From Emergomyces orientalis (Eukaryota > Ascomycota > Eurotiomycetes > Onygenales > Ajellomycetaceae): DNA of 64,000 nt. The stretch spans positions 2,108,001 to 2,172,000 of the forward strand of contig MOWL01000067.1 in NCBI GenBank assembly GCA_002110485.1, in the 5' to 3' direction. The notes under the pieces were generated by a model. The model saw only the letters and a list, made by a program, of their open reading frames with translations. It had not been told where the DNA came from and ran no database searches. Below, piece by piece: positions 9,527 through 20,900 of this stretch (the stretch's first letter is position 1; every line of letters begins with the position of its first letter). Made by a program: the position numbers and the translations under genes.

Positions 9527-10912
9527 ATGGAGAGGGGCGACATCGAGGCTCTATTTGGTCGTGACCAACCTGTTGACTACACTCAAGGTTTTGGACACGT
9601 CTTATTTACACCCCCTGAAAGCAGTTGGGTCGAAAACCATGTGATGCATGAACATCGAAGGATAGGGCGGCGCAAACGGGGTTGGTGTCCGCCCAAGAGT
9701 GATGACACCAAAATAGACACTGGAATTGCTGATGTAGAAAGAATGTAAGCACCCTATCCGTCGTGGCGTAGATTTTGCAAAGTTTATTGACCATTTGCCA
9801 GTCACCAAGCGTTTCCTCTAATAGCTTTTCCTTTGATGAGGCTGCCACTGGAAATCCGTTATAGGATATATGAATTTCTCCTTGAGCCGTTATCAGGCAG
9901 CTACTATGAGGATTTGCCTGAACTTATGGGTGGTAACGGTATCCGGTTTACGGTATCGGATGCAGCCTATGGTTGCTCCTCCCATGACCCGGATTTTACC
10001 CACCCAACGTTGGAGCCAAACGGACATGTCCCCGAAGGGATGGAAGACCTTTTTGGACTGTATAAAGCAATCCGGGAAGGGACTGCAGATGATGCCCAAG
10101 TCCTGCGTGGAGAGCACCTTCGTTTAACGGCACGATTTGATACCAATCGGGAAATTGACGAAATGACAGCTGTTAGTACCGATGATGAGGATGAGGATGA
10201 GGATGAGGATGATTACGATAGCGAGAAGGAAGCAGAAGAGCATGACGATATTTTAATGAAAATAAATGGCCGGCCTCCACACGCCCAGGACGGCTTCGGC
10301 ACCTGCCGCCCTGTTTACGGCCTGCAGGTTTACCATGGTCCAGATACAGCGGCGTGTGCGAGGCCTTCAGACGATCTCCACAAGTCTCCTAACGTGGACT
10401 ACAGTTTTCTGCGTCCCCTGTTCTATGTTAGCCGTCAATTCACGCGGGAAATAGGCGCATGTTTGTGGAAAAACGCTATCATCAACTTCGAGGCTCCCGA
10501 ATGTTTCTTCCCCTTCATCGCTCCTCGACCTGCAATCCTCACTTTTATCAAATGTATCGAATTGGAACTCCAATTCTACGATGATTGGTTCGACACTTCA
10601 TCAGATACCGTGGTTGCCGTATGCCAGTTCATTTCGGAGTATATGAATCTACGATACATCAGGATCCACCTCATTACTGAGACACGATGTCTAGAAAAGA
10701 TCATGGCGGAAGAAAAATTAAAGAGATGGAAAACGGCATTTAACGAACTAAAAGTCTCGCATGGGTTTGATATTTGTGTGGTTGATCTCCCGGTACGTCC
10801 CCGATTTCAAAGACTGAACGTGCGGCCGTCGACTTTCCATCCACTCGAGCAGAAACTCAAAGAATTATGGTATCCCAACGTTCTTGCGAGGCGGGAGTTG
10901 ACGAAAACATGA
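9527..10912 (+). CDS. 2EXR/F-box-like domain protein, probably two exons
   Basis: Proposed exons are 9527-9744 and 9802-10912, giving 442 residues. The 57-nt intron has a GTAAGC donor, a TTGACC-like branch site and a CCAG acceptor. Exon 2 reads AFPLMRLPLEIRYRIYEFLL, the hallmark N-terminal motif of fungal 2EXR/F-box-like proteins. The large open frame has its first internal ATG only at 9836, inside this motif, which argues for the upstream exon. Exon 1 (starting MERGDIEAL) is basic and low in known motifs. Residues encoded at 10181-10213 form an acidic Asp/Glu run. Later blocks (CRPVYGLQVY, FLRPLFYVSRQF) fit the conserved body of this large, poorly characterised fungal family, which often lies in expanded paralogous sets. 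No enzymatic activity is predicted. If exon 1 is wrong, the protein would start at 9836. Confidence 0.62.
10181..10213 (+). repeat. GATGAG hexamer repeat encoding an acidic Asp/Glu run
   Basis: Four tandem GATGAG-type units flanked by GAT codons give an eleven-residue DDEDEDEDEDD segment inside the 2EXR-like protein. A slippage-prone in-frame repeat. Confidence 0.85.
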
Positions 10913-11907
10913 TTCACGATGTGCTCTCTCTACAAGGTGCAGTGGATATTGAAGGACTAAATTACACCTCAGCTCCCCTGTCTGTTTCCTGGATGTGCCT
11001 TCACAAAATTAGTATAGCTGTTTGGATTTTAACGAAAATGCCATGATATTGATCTCTGTTGCTCCACTGAATAATTGATGTAATATATAGGCGATATGAA
11101 CAGGTGAAATTATTATGATGCTCGAAGTGAGTTTACTATTATCTTGTGTTTCAGCCACTTCTTCAAGATAAAATATCATGGGCAGCCAATGCACATGCAA
11201 AAGAGAAGCAAGCAATGGAAAAGGAACTCGCAAAAATAGAACAAAATTAGTTACTCTCGCATCCGCATAACCACATGCACGGTTGGATCATGTACATGAA
11301 TATGCTTTCTTCCTGCCACGGGGACTTGTGTTCCGTTGCCTAGGCTTTTGGTAATCATGACTGCCCAATCTAGGCTCAGGGGTTTCACAGACCGACTACA
11401 AGTTTGCTATGCTTGATGTCATCATTCAAGAAATGATAATGAGCGGGGGACTAGGTTTCCGATGTTTTCCGTAGCCCAATCTATCATTTTATAGAGTCCA
11501 GAGAAAATCGAATCAAATTTGGCGGCCACAAAGAGGCTGCAGGGCAAAGATATTGAGAGGCAAAGCGGGGTAGATATGCTGAAAATTGATATCATAAAGA
11601 TATGACAAGCTGTGTAGGAGGTAGCCGGAGACGAGATATGCAAAAAGAAGAAAAAAAGGAAAGGATAAATAACAGTAAGGATAATTACACAGGAATAAAA
11701 ATTAAATTCTAGGTCAGGTAACGAGGGAAAACAGGGAGCGATCGCAAGAATACCAAGTGCTCAATGGGCTAAGAGTCTATTTATCGGGCATGGGCAGGGT
11801 ACATTTGAAAAGGAACTTGGTATTTGGGGAAAATATAACTGTGCAAAAATAGAGAAGGCCCAACCAATGCATATACATGCATGGATTTATTGTATGCCAC
11901 ATATTCA
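10913..11907. other. Intergenic spacer between convergent genes
   Basis: About 1 kb between the 2EXR-like gene and the desaturase-like gene, which converge. It contains only AT-rich sequence, a purine-rich segment at 11640-11680 and short chance ORFs. It probably contains both 3' UTRs. Confidence 0.45.
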
Positions 11908-13369
11908 CTAATTATTCAATTTGAACTTCTTTTTAATATCCGCTTCGGTAAATCGACGCGTTTTCGTTCGAAGCATTGTGGCGATCTCATCCAAGCTCAT
12001 ATGCACCTGCTCACCAATGGGAACAAGGCATTTTGCCAAGTGCGCATAGTCTTTTTGCATCAATTTGACGGTTAACATGATATAATCGATGTTATAGAAT
12101 ACTAGCGCATGCTCCTTGGAATAACGCTGTTTCTGTTTGAGAAAAGCAACGGGATGTTCCCGCCAGTGCCTTAGAGGGTTTAGGTGGTGAGAAGTATGAT
12201 AGCCGTCATTGTAACAGAAGCGGTTGCTCTGTACACACAAACTTTAGCGTAAATTTTGAGTAAAAGCAGAATTGGACAGGACTTACGGCAACATCTATCA
12301 AAGTAATACTCGAGCGAAAGTCGGAGTCTGGGTCGATTTCATCCACAAAGGCATGCTGGCCCCAGTTGCCAACCATCAATCCCACTCGTAATTGTAAGAG
12401 CGGAAGCGCAAAGACGAACAACGTAGCTTTCCAATTAACGGTAAGAAGGAGAAAAATAGCAAGGTAATTTGAAATTTCCCAGAATGCAGCTTTCATAGCT
12501 AATTGTGTCTTTGATGTACGGAGGAAGTATAAGGGGAGTTCCAGCCAGATAAAAAACATAAATCGACCGACATAGCAGAGGAAATCACTCAGGTCGTCGC
12601 GCTGATATCGGATGGTGGAGGAAAGGTCGTTGGGTCCGTTGCTTTCGACGTGATGATGCTTGACATGATGGTAGTAGTACGAATTCCAAGTGTGGCCCAT
12701 CAGCGGATTTGTTATGTAGGGGAACAGCATATCAAACCATGAGTACTTTCGAGAAAGAATTCCTCCCATATGGATATGCTGATGCATCATGAGAGTATAT
12801 GTTCCCACATAATAGGATTGCATAATCCAGTGAAGGATTCCATGGATCCAACTGAAGCGGTAAAAGAGGAAAATTGCACTTGGGACGGATGTAGCAAAGT
12901 AGAGTAGGAGATGCGTGAGCATTACCACATCTGTCTCGACACGGACAATCCTCCGGCCAAAGTTGATATACGGCTGCAATAAACATTCATTAAGAAGGCG
13001 GGGAAGTTTGATATCTTTGAAATCCCACGTAACAAAGATAGTTGGTTCGAAGTCTTTGTGCTGAGGGTCGTTGAACGAAGCCAAAGTTTCGATTGTGGCT
13101 TTGTTGGCTTGGAGGCCATTGGGTTCAGCGCGTTTATTTTCTTTAAATCCCATTAGCAATGTATTGAGATACATCCCTGCTAAAAGATTCTTACTGTTGG
13201 GCCTGTGTCTATTTTCTGTTTTGTCGACTCCCGGCTTCTCCGCCCCACTGGCAGAGCTTGGCCGGCTTTCCGGTGTCTTTACGGCTTGGTTCCTTAGCTG
13301 GGAAACATCGTCGAACAATTCTTGGAGGACTATTAGATCTGGCCGTGTTAAGTTAGGATCGATATCCAT
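11908..13369 (-). CDS. Membrane fatty-acid-desaturase-like protein
   Basis: Two exons, 13369-12287 and 12228-11908 (minus strand), 467 residues. The 58-nt intron begins GTAAGT, ends TACAG and is phase 0. The ATG is at 13369 (MDIDPNLTRPDL). The large open frame extends further upstream but without another ATG. Three histidine boxes of a di-iron membrane desaturase (PF00487 type) are visible: HQHIHMGG, HHVKHHHVE and, after the intron, DGYHTSHH. The segment NWGQHAFVDEIDPDSDFRSS also fits the family. Several hydrophobic stretches between about residues 155 and 345 are membrane segments. The first 110 residues form a polar N-terminal extension with no cytochrome b5 motif (no HPGG). The protein probably acts in the ER or another endomembrane on a lipid acyl chain, but substrate and regiospecificity cannot be assigned. 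It is distant from the standard Ole1 and Delta-12 desaturases. Confidence 0.85.
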
Positions 13370-14882
13370 GATTGCGAGAGTGGCTGTAAAAGTTGCCTTC
13401 AAAAAACTGGGCAAAAAAATAGGCACACAGGAGAGCTCACCCAAACAGAAATAAAGAGGTCAAAAAGCGAGATTGAGGCGACAGTTCGGACTCCGGCGAG
13501 TGGGTTCAAGTTAGTCCGAGCTATAAATCGCTTCGTCAGAAAATAGAGAGTTTGATTGAACAGTTTCTCCTGTTTTATTCCTCTTTAGGCACGGCCTTCT
13601 TAATAACCCTGGGGTGAAGGGCTAACTTAGTGGGCAGGCCGTTTGAGCACAACCGGTTAGTAGCTTGACTGCCAATAAAGCTCCCTTGTCAAGCTTTTGC
13701 TGCAGCTTCGTTAATTTTTTATTTTTTTTTTCGGGCACGTGTCAATTATTTAGCTACATAGTAAACTTGTTTCTTTTGCTGGGCGGTGCTTGCGCTTACA
13801 TAGTAGAAGCAAGGCGCTATCCCAGGCCTAAGGATACGCCGTTTCTGGGCTGCATAATAGGCGCTAGGGACTTTTTGTTTTGCTAATTATTTGGATTGAT
13901 TGTCAAGGGCAATGAATGAGATCTCGCCTGCTTAACCGCTGTTATAAATTATAGGCTGTGTGTACTGAAGTGTCTGGCTTTCAAAGCAGCACTAATATGA
14001 TGACCAGACTATTTCTTCTATCATCGGGTCAAGCAGAGTAACTCTCACCTATAAAGCGAGTTATACAAACCCTCCAAGAACAATGTAGGATTGGATCCTG
14101 GCGAACGCCTGTCTTGTTAAGTCACCATGGCCACGACCAAGATGCGGAAACTTTGACCCAGCGAAGACTAATAAATAGGCACCAGCAAAGAAATGCAGCG
14201 AGAAGGTGGCCTATATTTAGTGGGTTTATTAAGTGGATCCGTCCACAAAAAAGCTCGAAAACTTGTGCGCCCCGAAACTATTCTCTATTGTTATTTCACA
14301 GAAGCAATCCAAAACATTAAAATAGAAGAAAACAGAAAACAAAAGCGAAAACGAAAACTGTTTGACATTGGACCAGTGCCTGATGTTTTGTAACGTCCTT
14401 TCATCGCATACCGAAAAACGGATGGAATATCGCGACACCGATTTTACGATTCAGGAAGTTTTGCAGGAGGACTTGAATGGCTTCTTATCATGCCCCTCCG
14501 TGCTACGCTACTGTACTATGCTGAACGGGGAGCTATATTACAACATTGGATCTTGATACTCACTGTGCTCAGATAGAACTTAAGATTATATCTATGGGAA
14601 GCGTGACTTGGTTGGATTTTGTGTTAATGATGCCAATGAGTCGAAAATTTGCAAATTGTTTTTCAAGAAATGATAAATTTGCCAATGAATCAATCTCTAG
14701 CAATTGCTGGGCAGAGTTGTTGTATTGAGGGTGGAATTGGTATGGGAAGGCAATATGAATTGATTTTAGATCTTATGAAATCGTGTATCGTTAGCTGCAC
14801 ATTCGGGGGAAAAAAAAACAATGTAAGTACAAGAGAAAGTTTGCATTCGAATAAAACGCCCGAGACATCCCCCCCCGAACAT
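13370..14882. other. Intergenic spacer, no gene seen
   Basis: 1.5 kb upstream of the desaturase-like gene and downstream of VPS15, both on the minus strand. It is AT-rich with a T9 run near 13720. I find no long open frame, domain motif or RNA gene. The first few hundred bases should be the desaturase-like gene's promoter. Confidence 0.45.
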
Positions 14883-17800
14883 CTATTGAAATACGTATAC
14901 CATACCCCCTCGATCGACACTGACAGTCATCCCATACGGAACTTCCAAGAGAGCAACATCAAGAATAGAGTCAAGATGGGTTTTCAAAAGTTGCTGCTGC
15001 TGTAGGCTGATTACTGTACTTCTGGGAGGACGACTGGCGTTAGCAGGTCCAGTACCCGCACCCTTGTCCCCACGCTTCTTTGCAGAGCCCTGCCCTTGGC
15101 CACTACCAATAGGAGATGCTCCAGTAGCAGGCACCCACTCAGTGGTTATGGTTAATGAAGGGGTAGGGTGCGTGGTGTCATATCGTGGTTTCTGCGCGAC
15201 TCCATCAGGCACTATTCCCAAGCCACTGATTATCATCGAAGCATCCGGATGGGTGACATCCCAGAAGCGGACCTTCCGATCTGATCCACCAGATATTAAG
15301 AATCCACATTTTGACCCCTCCTGGCTATTCTCAGGTACGTCAAGTCCAACGGCGATGGCGCGGATACCACTGCGGTCACTGCTGCTAGATGAAGAGAGAC
15401 CGGTTCCGTTTCCAACACTTGGCTCAACGCTGGCAGACGATTGAGGATTGCTCGCAAATCGCCCGAGCATACCTTCGGGTCGATCTTCGTCAACACGCCA
15501 CGGTTCATAGTTCTTCCAGCTAGTATCAGCTGCTAGGTTGATGTTCTTCCGAACGCCGGGGTTGCGCGCGTCGTTGCCTCCGTTGGCCGCAAGGGCGGGC
15601 GCGGAAGATGTTCGGTAAACCTCTCTACATTGGACTTTATCAATATCCCATACCATAATTTCCGAGCTATTGTTGCTACCTCCTACTACGCACACCCATC
15701 TACCTCGCCCTTTAAGCGGGTGTATAAGCAACCGATGAATAGGGGTTCCGCCGGGAAGGCCCCACGATTTCGCTCGTATGCGGAACCGAAGATCCCAGAG
15801 ATCAAGAATACCGTGTGACGTGCCGAGAAGAAGCCAGTTTTGCTTTCTGTCAAGACAAAATGTTGTGGGAGTTCCATGATGAATTGGATTTTCCAAGGTG
15901 TATATCGGTGTCATCGTTTTTAGGTCTAAGGCGAAAACTCGAGATTTGTTTGTAGCGATGAGAAGGATGGAATGAGCCTCAGATCGATAATGTTCCATCC
16001 AATTAGCATATTCACCCACATTATTTGAAAGATAAGAAAGGTTATATTCGCGGACAACTTGTGGTTTCCCGTATCGAACAGCATCATTAATATTGCGATA
16101 ATCGATCCTAACCGCATGTATACTCCCGTCAGTAGCCGCACTGACAAAGGTATGAGTGTTTTCGATGAAGGTAACGCATTTCACTTTTGCGCCACTGTTG
16201 TGACGGTGGGTTTGTCGGGAACGTGGCGTTACATTTTTTTCCAGCCTCGTGGTATCCCATATCTTCAGCGTACCATCATCTGAAGCTGTGACGAAAAATG
16301 CGTGGTCGGGGGCAACGACAACGCGGTTTATAGGCCCACTATGTTCCCCAAACATTGCAACGAGATTTCCTTGGGGCCTCCAAGGTTTCTCTGGTGTCTG
16401 AAAACTAGCCTTTTTGATAGGATGATGAGCGCTAACTGGAGAAACTGTCGGCCCAAAATCATATAAATCTGAAGGATAATTCTCAGCAAATACTGCTTCT
16501 AGAAGTTTAAGTATTGTAGGGTCGTTGCCACGATATGTATGGTTTGTGCGATATTGTTGCTGCGGAGCTTCTGCTGGAACGTTTGAGTCCTGCACTATCG
16601 AAAGCGGTGACGGCCGAAGTTGGTCTCTTTGGAAGGGTGCATCTACTTTTCCGAAGGCGTTCGTTGACGTGGTGGAAGTTTCGGCATACGCTTTAGCGGT
16701 GTCAGTACGGTTGAGAAGGTTTATGGCGGAAGGTCGGCGATGGACTTCACCGCCTGGAAGGGCCACAGAAAGATTATCGGAATCTTTACGCCTTAAGGAG
16801 CGATCCCGTGCCGATGGCTCTTCCGATCGGCTTCGATGGATAACGCGCTCCGCATCTGATGGAGATCCTGAAGAATCATGTGATCCAATTGGAGGGGGCG
16901 TCGATGACTCGGGAGAAGGCAGGTCTCGTGTATTTTGTGGAACTGGAAGAGAGTTTCCGCTTTCTATCCGCCCGCTGCCTCTTAGTAGGGGGTTTTTACG
17001 ACGCGATCCAGGCACGGCATCAATTGTTGTTGAAGCATCAAGAAGTGCATCAGCAATTGTGTGAACTTTTCTCTCGCCAACTGGTGCTTTTAATTTGCTA
17101 TGCGACAATCGTCGTTGCTCCATCCTTTGGTTTTTATCAAAAAAGACCGTTTGCGGAGTGACACCATGCTGGCTCAGAGGTATAATGTTGGATAGTGGTG
17201 CAGTTGAGCTGGCGTCCCCTTCTTTCGCTCGTCTCGTGGCAACTCGCCATATGTATTCCTTGAGAGCTAGTAATTTAAACTCATCCTCTTGCGCCATTCC
17301 GATATTCTTCAAGCGAGCGAGCCACTGTTCGTCCTCATCATTTTTTGTGATCGTGGTCGATGAGAAATTGCTGCCGCGTTGCCGCATCTTCCCGACGCTC
17401 GAAGTAGGCGGGCCCCCCAGAGCAAACGTCCCATCTCGAGCAGCGGCTTTCCAAAATAGACCTTTTTCTGCTTTAGTTGCCCAGATCAATAGCATATCAT
17501 ATACGCTTTTAGACAGTGGTTTTTTCAGCGCATCCAACAGCTGTGCTTCCGAGATGTCCGTTGTGTTAGTTTTGAGAAAGGGACGAACGAGAGGTGTTAT
17601 AATCGAATAGGTGTCGGCCGGAGTCAAGAATGTGGTTGAAGCCACAACAAAATGGACGGCCGCCTCACGTATCCATATGCTAGGGTGGATGAAAAATCGT
17701 ACAGCGATATGGAGGAGGTCCCACGTCGTTGATCGCTGAAAAAGGCCCAGTTTGGCCATACGAGCAAGAGAGCGAAGAACTCTCTCGACAACAAACTCTT

Positions 17801-19872
17801 CTGGATCAGTCATGGATTGAACCATAAGCGGTAAAATAAACTCTTCCAAACTTGTACTTCCTACATATGTGGCGACCCCAACCACTGCCTCAAAGAAAGC
17901 ACACTTGAGTATCCAATCCTTATCATTCAAATAAGTATTCAGGTGGCTGAGAATCACCTCATTTGCCTTCGGACTACCGAAGAAGACGCAAAGACTGGAT
18001 ACTGATCCGAGGAAGGCTCGACGAACAGAAACATTATTGTCCGTAAGTAGAGCTTTTGTATGTGCTTCGAAAAAGTCAAGAAGATCAATTCGAGCAACAT
18101 CATAAAGATTATGGTAGGACACATCTTCCGTCCAGCCTGTTTCTGTGCTCTCAGGAACAAGGGATCCCAGTCGTATATCTGAGCGTAACGCTTGAATCAT
18201 ATCCAGCACTCGAAGGGAGGATTGCGCAAGAGAAGCGATGCAGGAAGCGTACGTTGCCCTAACGATTGGGGTAGGATTTGAATTGGGACCAGGTATAAAA
18301 GGTTGTAAGCGGGGAAAAATATATTCCGGGAAGATGTAAGCATTTACTGGAGAAACTACCCGGACCATGGCGAGAAGCTGGGTTAAAGTTCGAATAGCAG
18401 CCACTTTGACCATATCTGAGCGATCGGTAAGTAAAAACATCACAAAAGGCAAAATTCTATCAAGCTTCGCTTCATCGGGAACTCTTTCAGCAAACGCTAA
18501 CAGAATATCGCAAGCTTTCACTCTAGCAGATGCTTTTGCAGTATTTCGGAGACTTGAAACAACAAGTGTGAGAAATATTAGCGTTCCATCATCAGAATCA
18601 GACTGTGGTTTTGAGGCTTGGTTGCCATAGTTGGGTAAATCTAGTTGAAGGGGGAAAATAGGGTAGTTAAGTGTTGGAAGAGTGAGATTTGATCCATCGA
18701 GAAGAGGTTTAGCATTAACGCCAAGAAAATAGGATATCTTGTCAAAATCGAAATAAGTTTTTTCAATTCGTTCATCAGCCTCTCTGAGGTCATCGGGACT
18801 AAGCTCAAGCTGGGCACGACCAGAGGATGGGTCGGTAATGAGTCCCATATATTGGTGAAGAAAACTGTAGAAATATTCAGGAAATGCTTTGTGGCGCCAG
18901 AAGTTGAGGCATTCTTCTGCCGAGTACCTGGATTCCGGGTCGACGCGGGTCATATGGACGATCAGATCCCTAATATCTGGATCTTCAATCTTTGACAAGT
19001 GGCTATGGTACGGGTCGTACTCCCCCTTTCGGTATTTGTAAAGTTGACTGAGAGTGAAAATCGGGGACTCAAGAAATAACTCAGCGATCACGCAGCCCGC
19101 GCTAAATATGTCCATGGCCCAGTTCACCCCTCTACTCTCAGGTTCTTCACCGGCCATGAGAAATCGTTCCGGAGCCAAGTAACAAGTCCGCCGGCCAGAT
19201 GTGTCGAAGTAGAATGAAAAATCGGCCGGGTTATCCTCTGGAAGAAATGTTGGTTTAAATGACGATGAAAAATCGGATAAATATAGCCAGTTCCAGGATG
19301 TCACGAGTAAATTTTCGGTTTTTATGTCGCCGTGGTAAATGTCATGAGAATGGCAATCCCGTAGGGCTGAAAGTAGCTGGTACGCTATCCATTTTTTCTC
19401 GATATCTTCGAGGAATGGGCGTGTGCTGTACAACGTTAAACGGGGCCGTATAAATCAGGAGAATGGCCAATGAAACATACCTCATACGATCGTACAGCGA
19501 ACTATGAATATATTGACGGACCAGGTAACCACCAGTCCCGGTCTCAAGTATCCGCTGATACCCAAGGGCATTAGGGACATCGTCTAGTATATCTCGTTCG
19601 CCTGCCGGAAAGTCATTAGATTCAGCTACTAGATTCAATCTAAGGAGTAAAAACGTACGTAAAATGGCTTTGACATATGGATCCAATTTCATGCTCGGAT
19701 ACGGCTTCATTATCACTTTGACGAAAACGAGACCATTTCTGTGTCTGGCACGTATGCTTTTCATGAACCTGGCGGTCCCCAAGGACTTTTCGTACACGAG
19801 GTCCGCGAGCTCTGGCACATCGATGCCCGCAGAACCAGCGGAAAGCGTGGTAAGGGAATAGCCCTGCCCCAT
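14883..19872 (-). CDS. VPS15: Vps15, regulatory protein kinase-like subunit of the class III PI3-kinase
   Basis: Exons 19872-19481 and 19425-14883 (minus strand), 1644 residues. The 55-nt intron begins GTATGT, ends TACAG and joins ...SLYDRM to STRPFLEDIEKKW in phase 2. The N-terminus MGQGYS is a myristoylation-type signal. The kinase-like domain spans about residues 25-310, with ATP lysine Lys52, catalytic loop HGDIKTENLL (162-171), DFS in place of DFG (182-184) and an APERF motif. The glycine loop is degenerate, as usual in Vps15. HEAT-type helical repeats follow at about 400-680, then a disordered Ser/Arg-rich middle, then a WD40 propeller from about 1170 to the end (SDDGTLKIWD, SGGSDRKVRFWD). 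Vps15 holds Vps34 in the complexes that make PI3P for autophagy and endosome-to-vacuole sorting. Its divergent neighbour is a Yvc1-type channel. Confidence 0.96.
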
Positions 19873-20900
19873 GATGTCTCTTGGAGCTCAACCTCAATCA
19901 TCACCATATATGGCAAGCTGATCGCATAGTCGCTCTCTGTTACTTGGCGTATCCTGATGGGAAGGCTTCTTCATACGACAGGACTCTTCGTCAATATCCT
20001 CTAAATTATTAGCAGCGCAATTTAAAACGCCTGAACTGCTACAGCTGCTTGCCACGATGAACTGGTGTCGTCGGTGTGAGCACCCAATGTTACTGGCGAT
20101 GGATGGAGTGGTATGACGTTCTGCCCATGGGCGCTTAGCTAAGCAAGCCATCACGTGGCGTTTTCTCCTTATCCATCCCTGTACCTGATACAGCAGGTTG
20201 AAAGTTGGTTACGTCAGATCAGTTTGAGTTCATCTTGTGAGGGCGGATGGGGGAACCTTTTGGTGAAGGCACACGCGGCAGTACAACCGCGGTTAGATCC
20301 GTGTTTCTTAAGATTTTGGACTTACTCTGTGTTGGAATTTACTTGGAATCAACTTACCTAGTAGGTATATTGGCGAGCCATGAATTAATATAGTTTGCTT
20401 CCACCCAGGTACTGAAGTAGTATGTATAAATTTCAAGGTTGCAACCCTCGTAAGCTTATTTTGGAATAGCGCAGACAAACACGTGTCTATCAAAATATTC
20501 CCAATCCAAGATTCATAGGACAAAAACATCACTCAACAAACATTTGAGCATAGATCGCGAATATACCCTTGAGATATCTGACTGCATATATTGGTTTCCG
20601 CTTTATAACAGGTGAAAAGAATCTGATGGAACCCGTATATTGGTTATTTTGGGAAGCCCTTCCTGACAACAGCGATTCCCTGCTATACTATAATTTCGAA
20701 GGTAGTCAGTCGCCATGCCAGTTTCATTCGTGATGATGTGACAAATGAGCTAATACGCAAGAGTACCAATTATCAAAGATTATCAGAGATTGTTACATAA
20801 CAAAAGGAAGGAAAATTTGGGATAGCTTATATTCGTACGCTTCTGAATTGTTAGAAACCGTCAGGTGTACGGGCTACCTCTATCAAAATATATCGAAACA
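19873..20900. promoter_or_regulatory. Shared divergent promoter region of VPS15 and the Yvc1-type channel
   Basis: 1.03 kb between two head-to-head start codons. No ORF of interest. It carries a CACGTG E-box within CATCACGTGGCG near 20151-20160 and an exact TTACGTCA (reverse TGACGTAA, CRE/ATF-like) at 20209-20216. Site function is not shown by sequence; the region is called from gene orientation. Confidence 0.45.
20209..20216 (-). promoter_or_regulatory. CRE/ATF-like octamer TTACGTCA
   Basis: An exact TGACGTAA octamer read on the minus strand, in the divergent VPS15/channel promoter. It matches the core bound by fungal bZIP factors of the Atf type. A single octamer can occur by chance. Confidence 0.25.
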
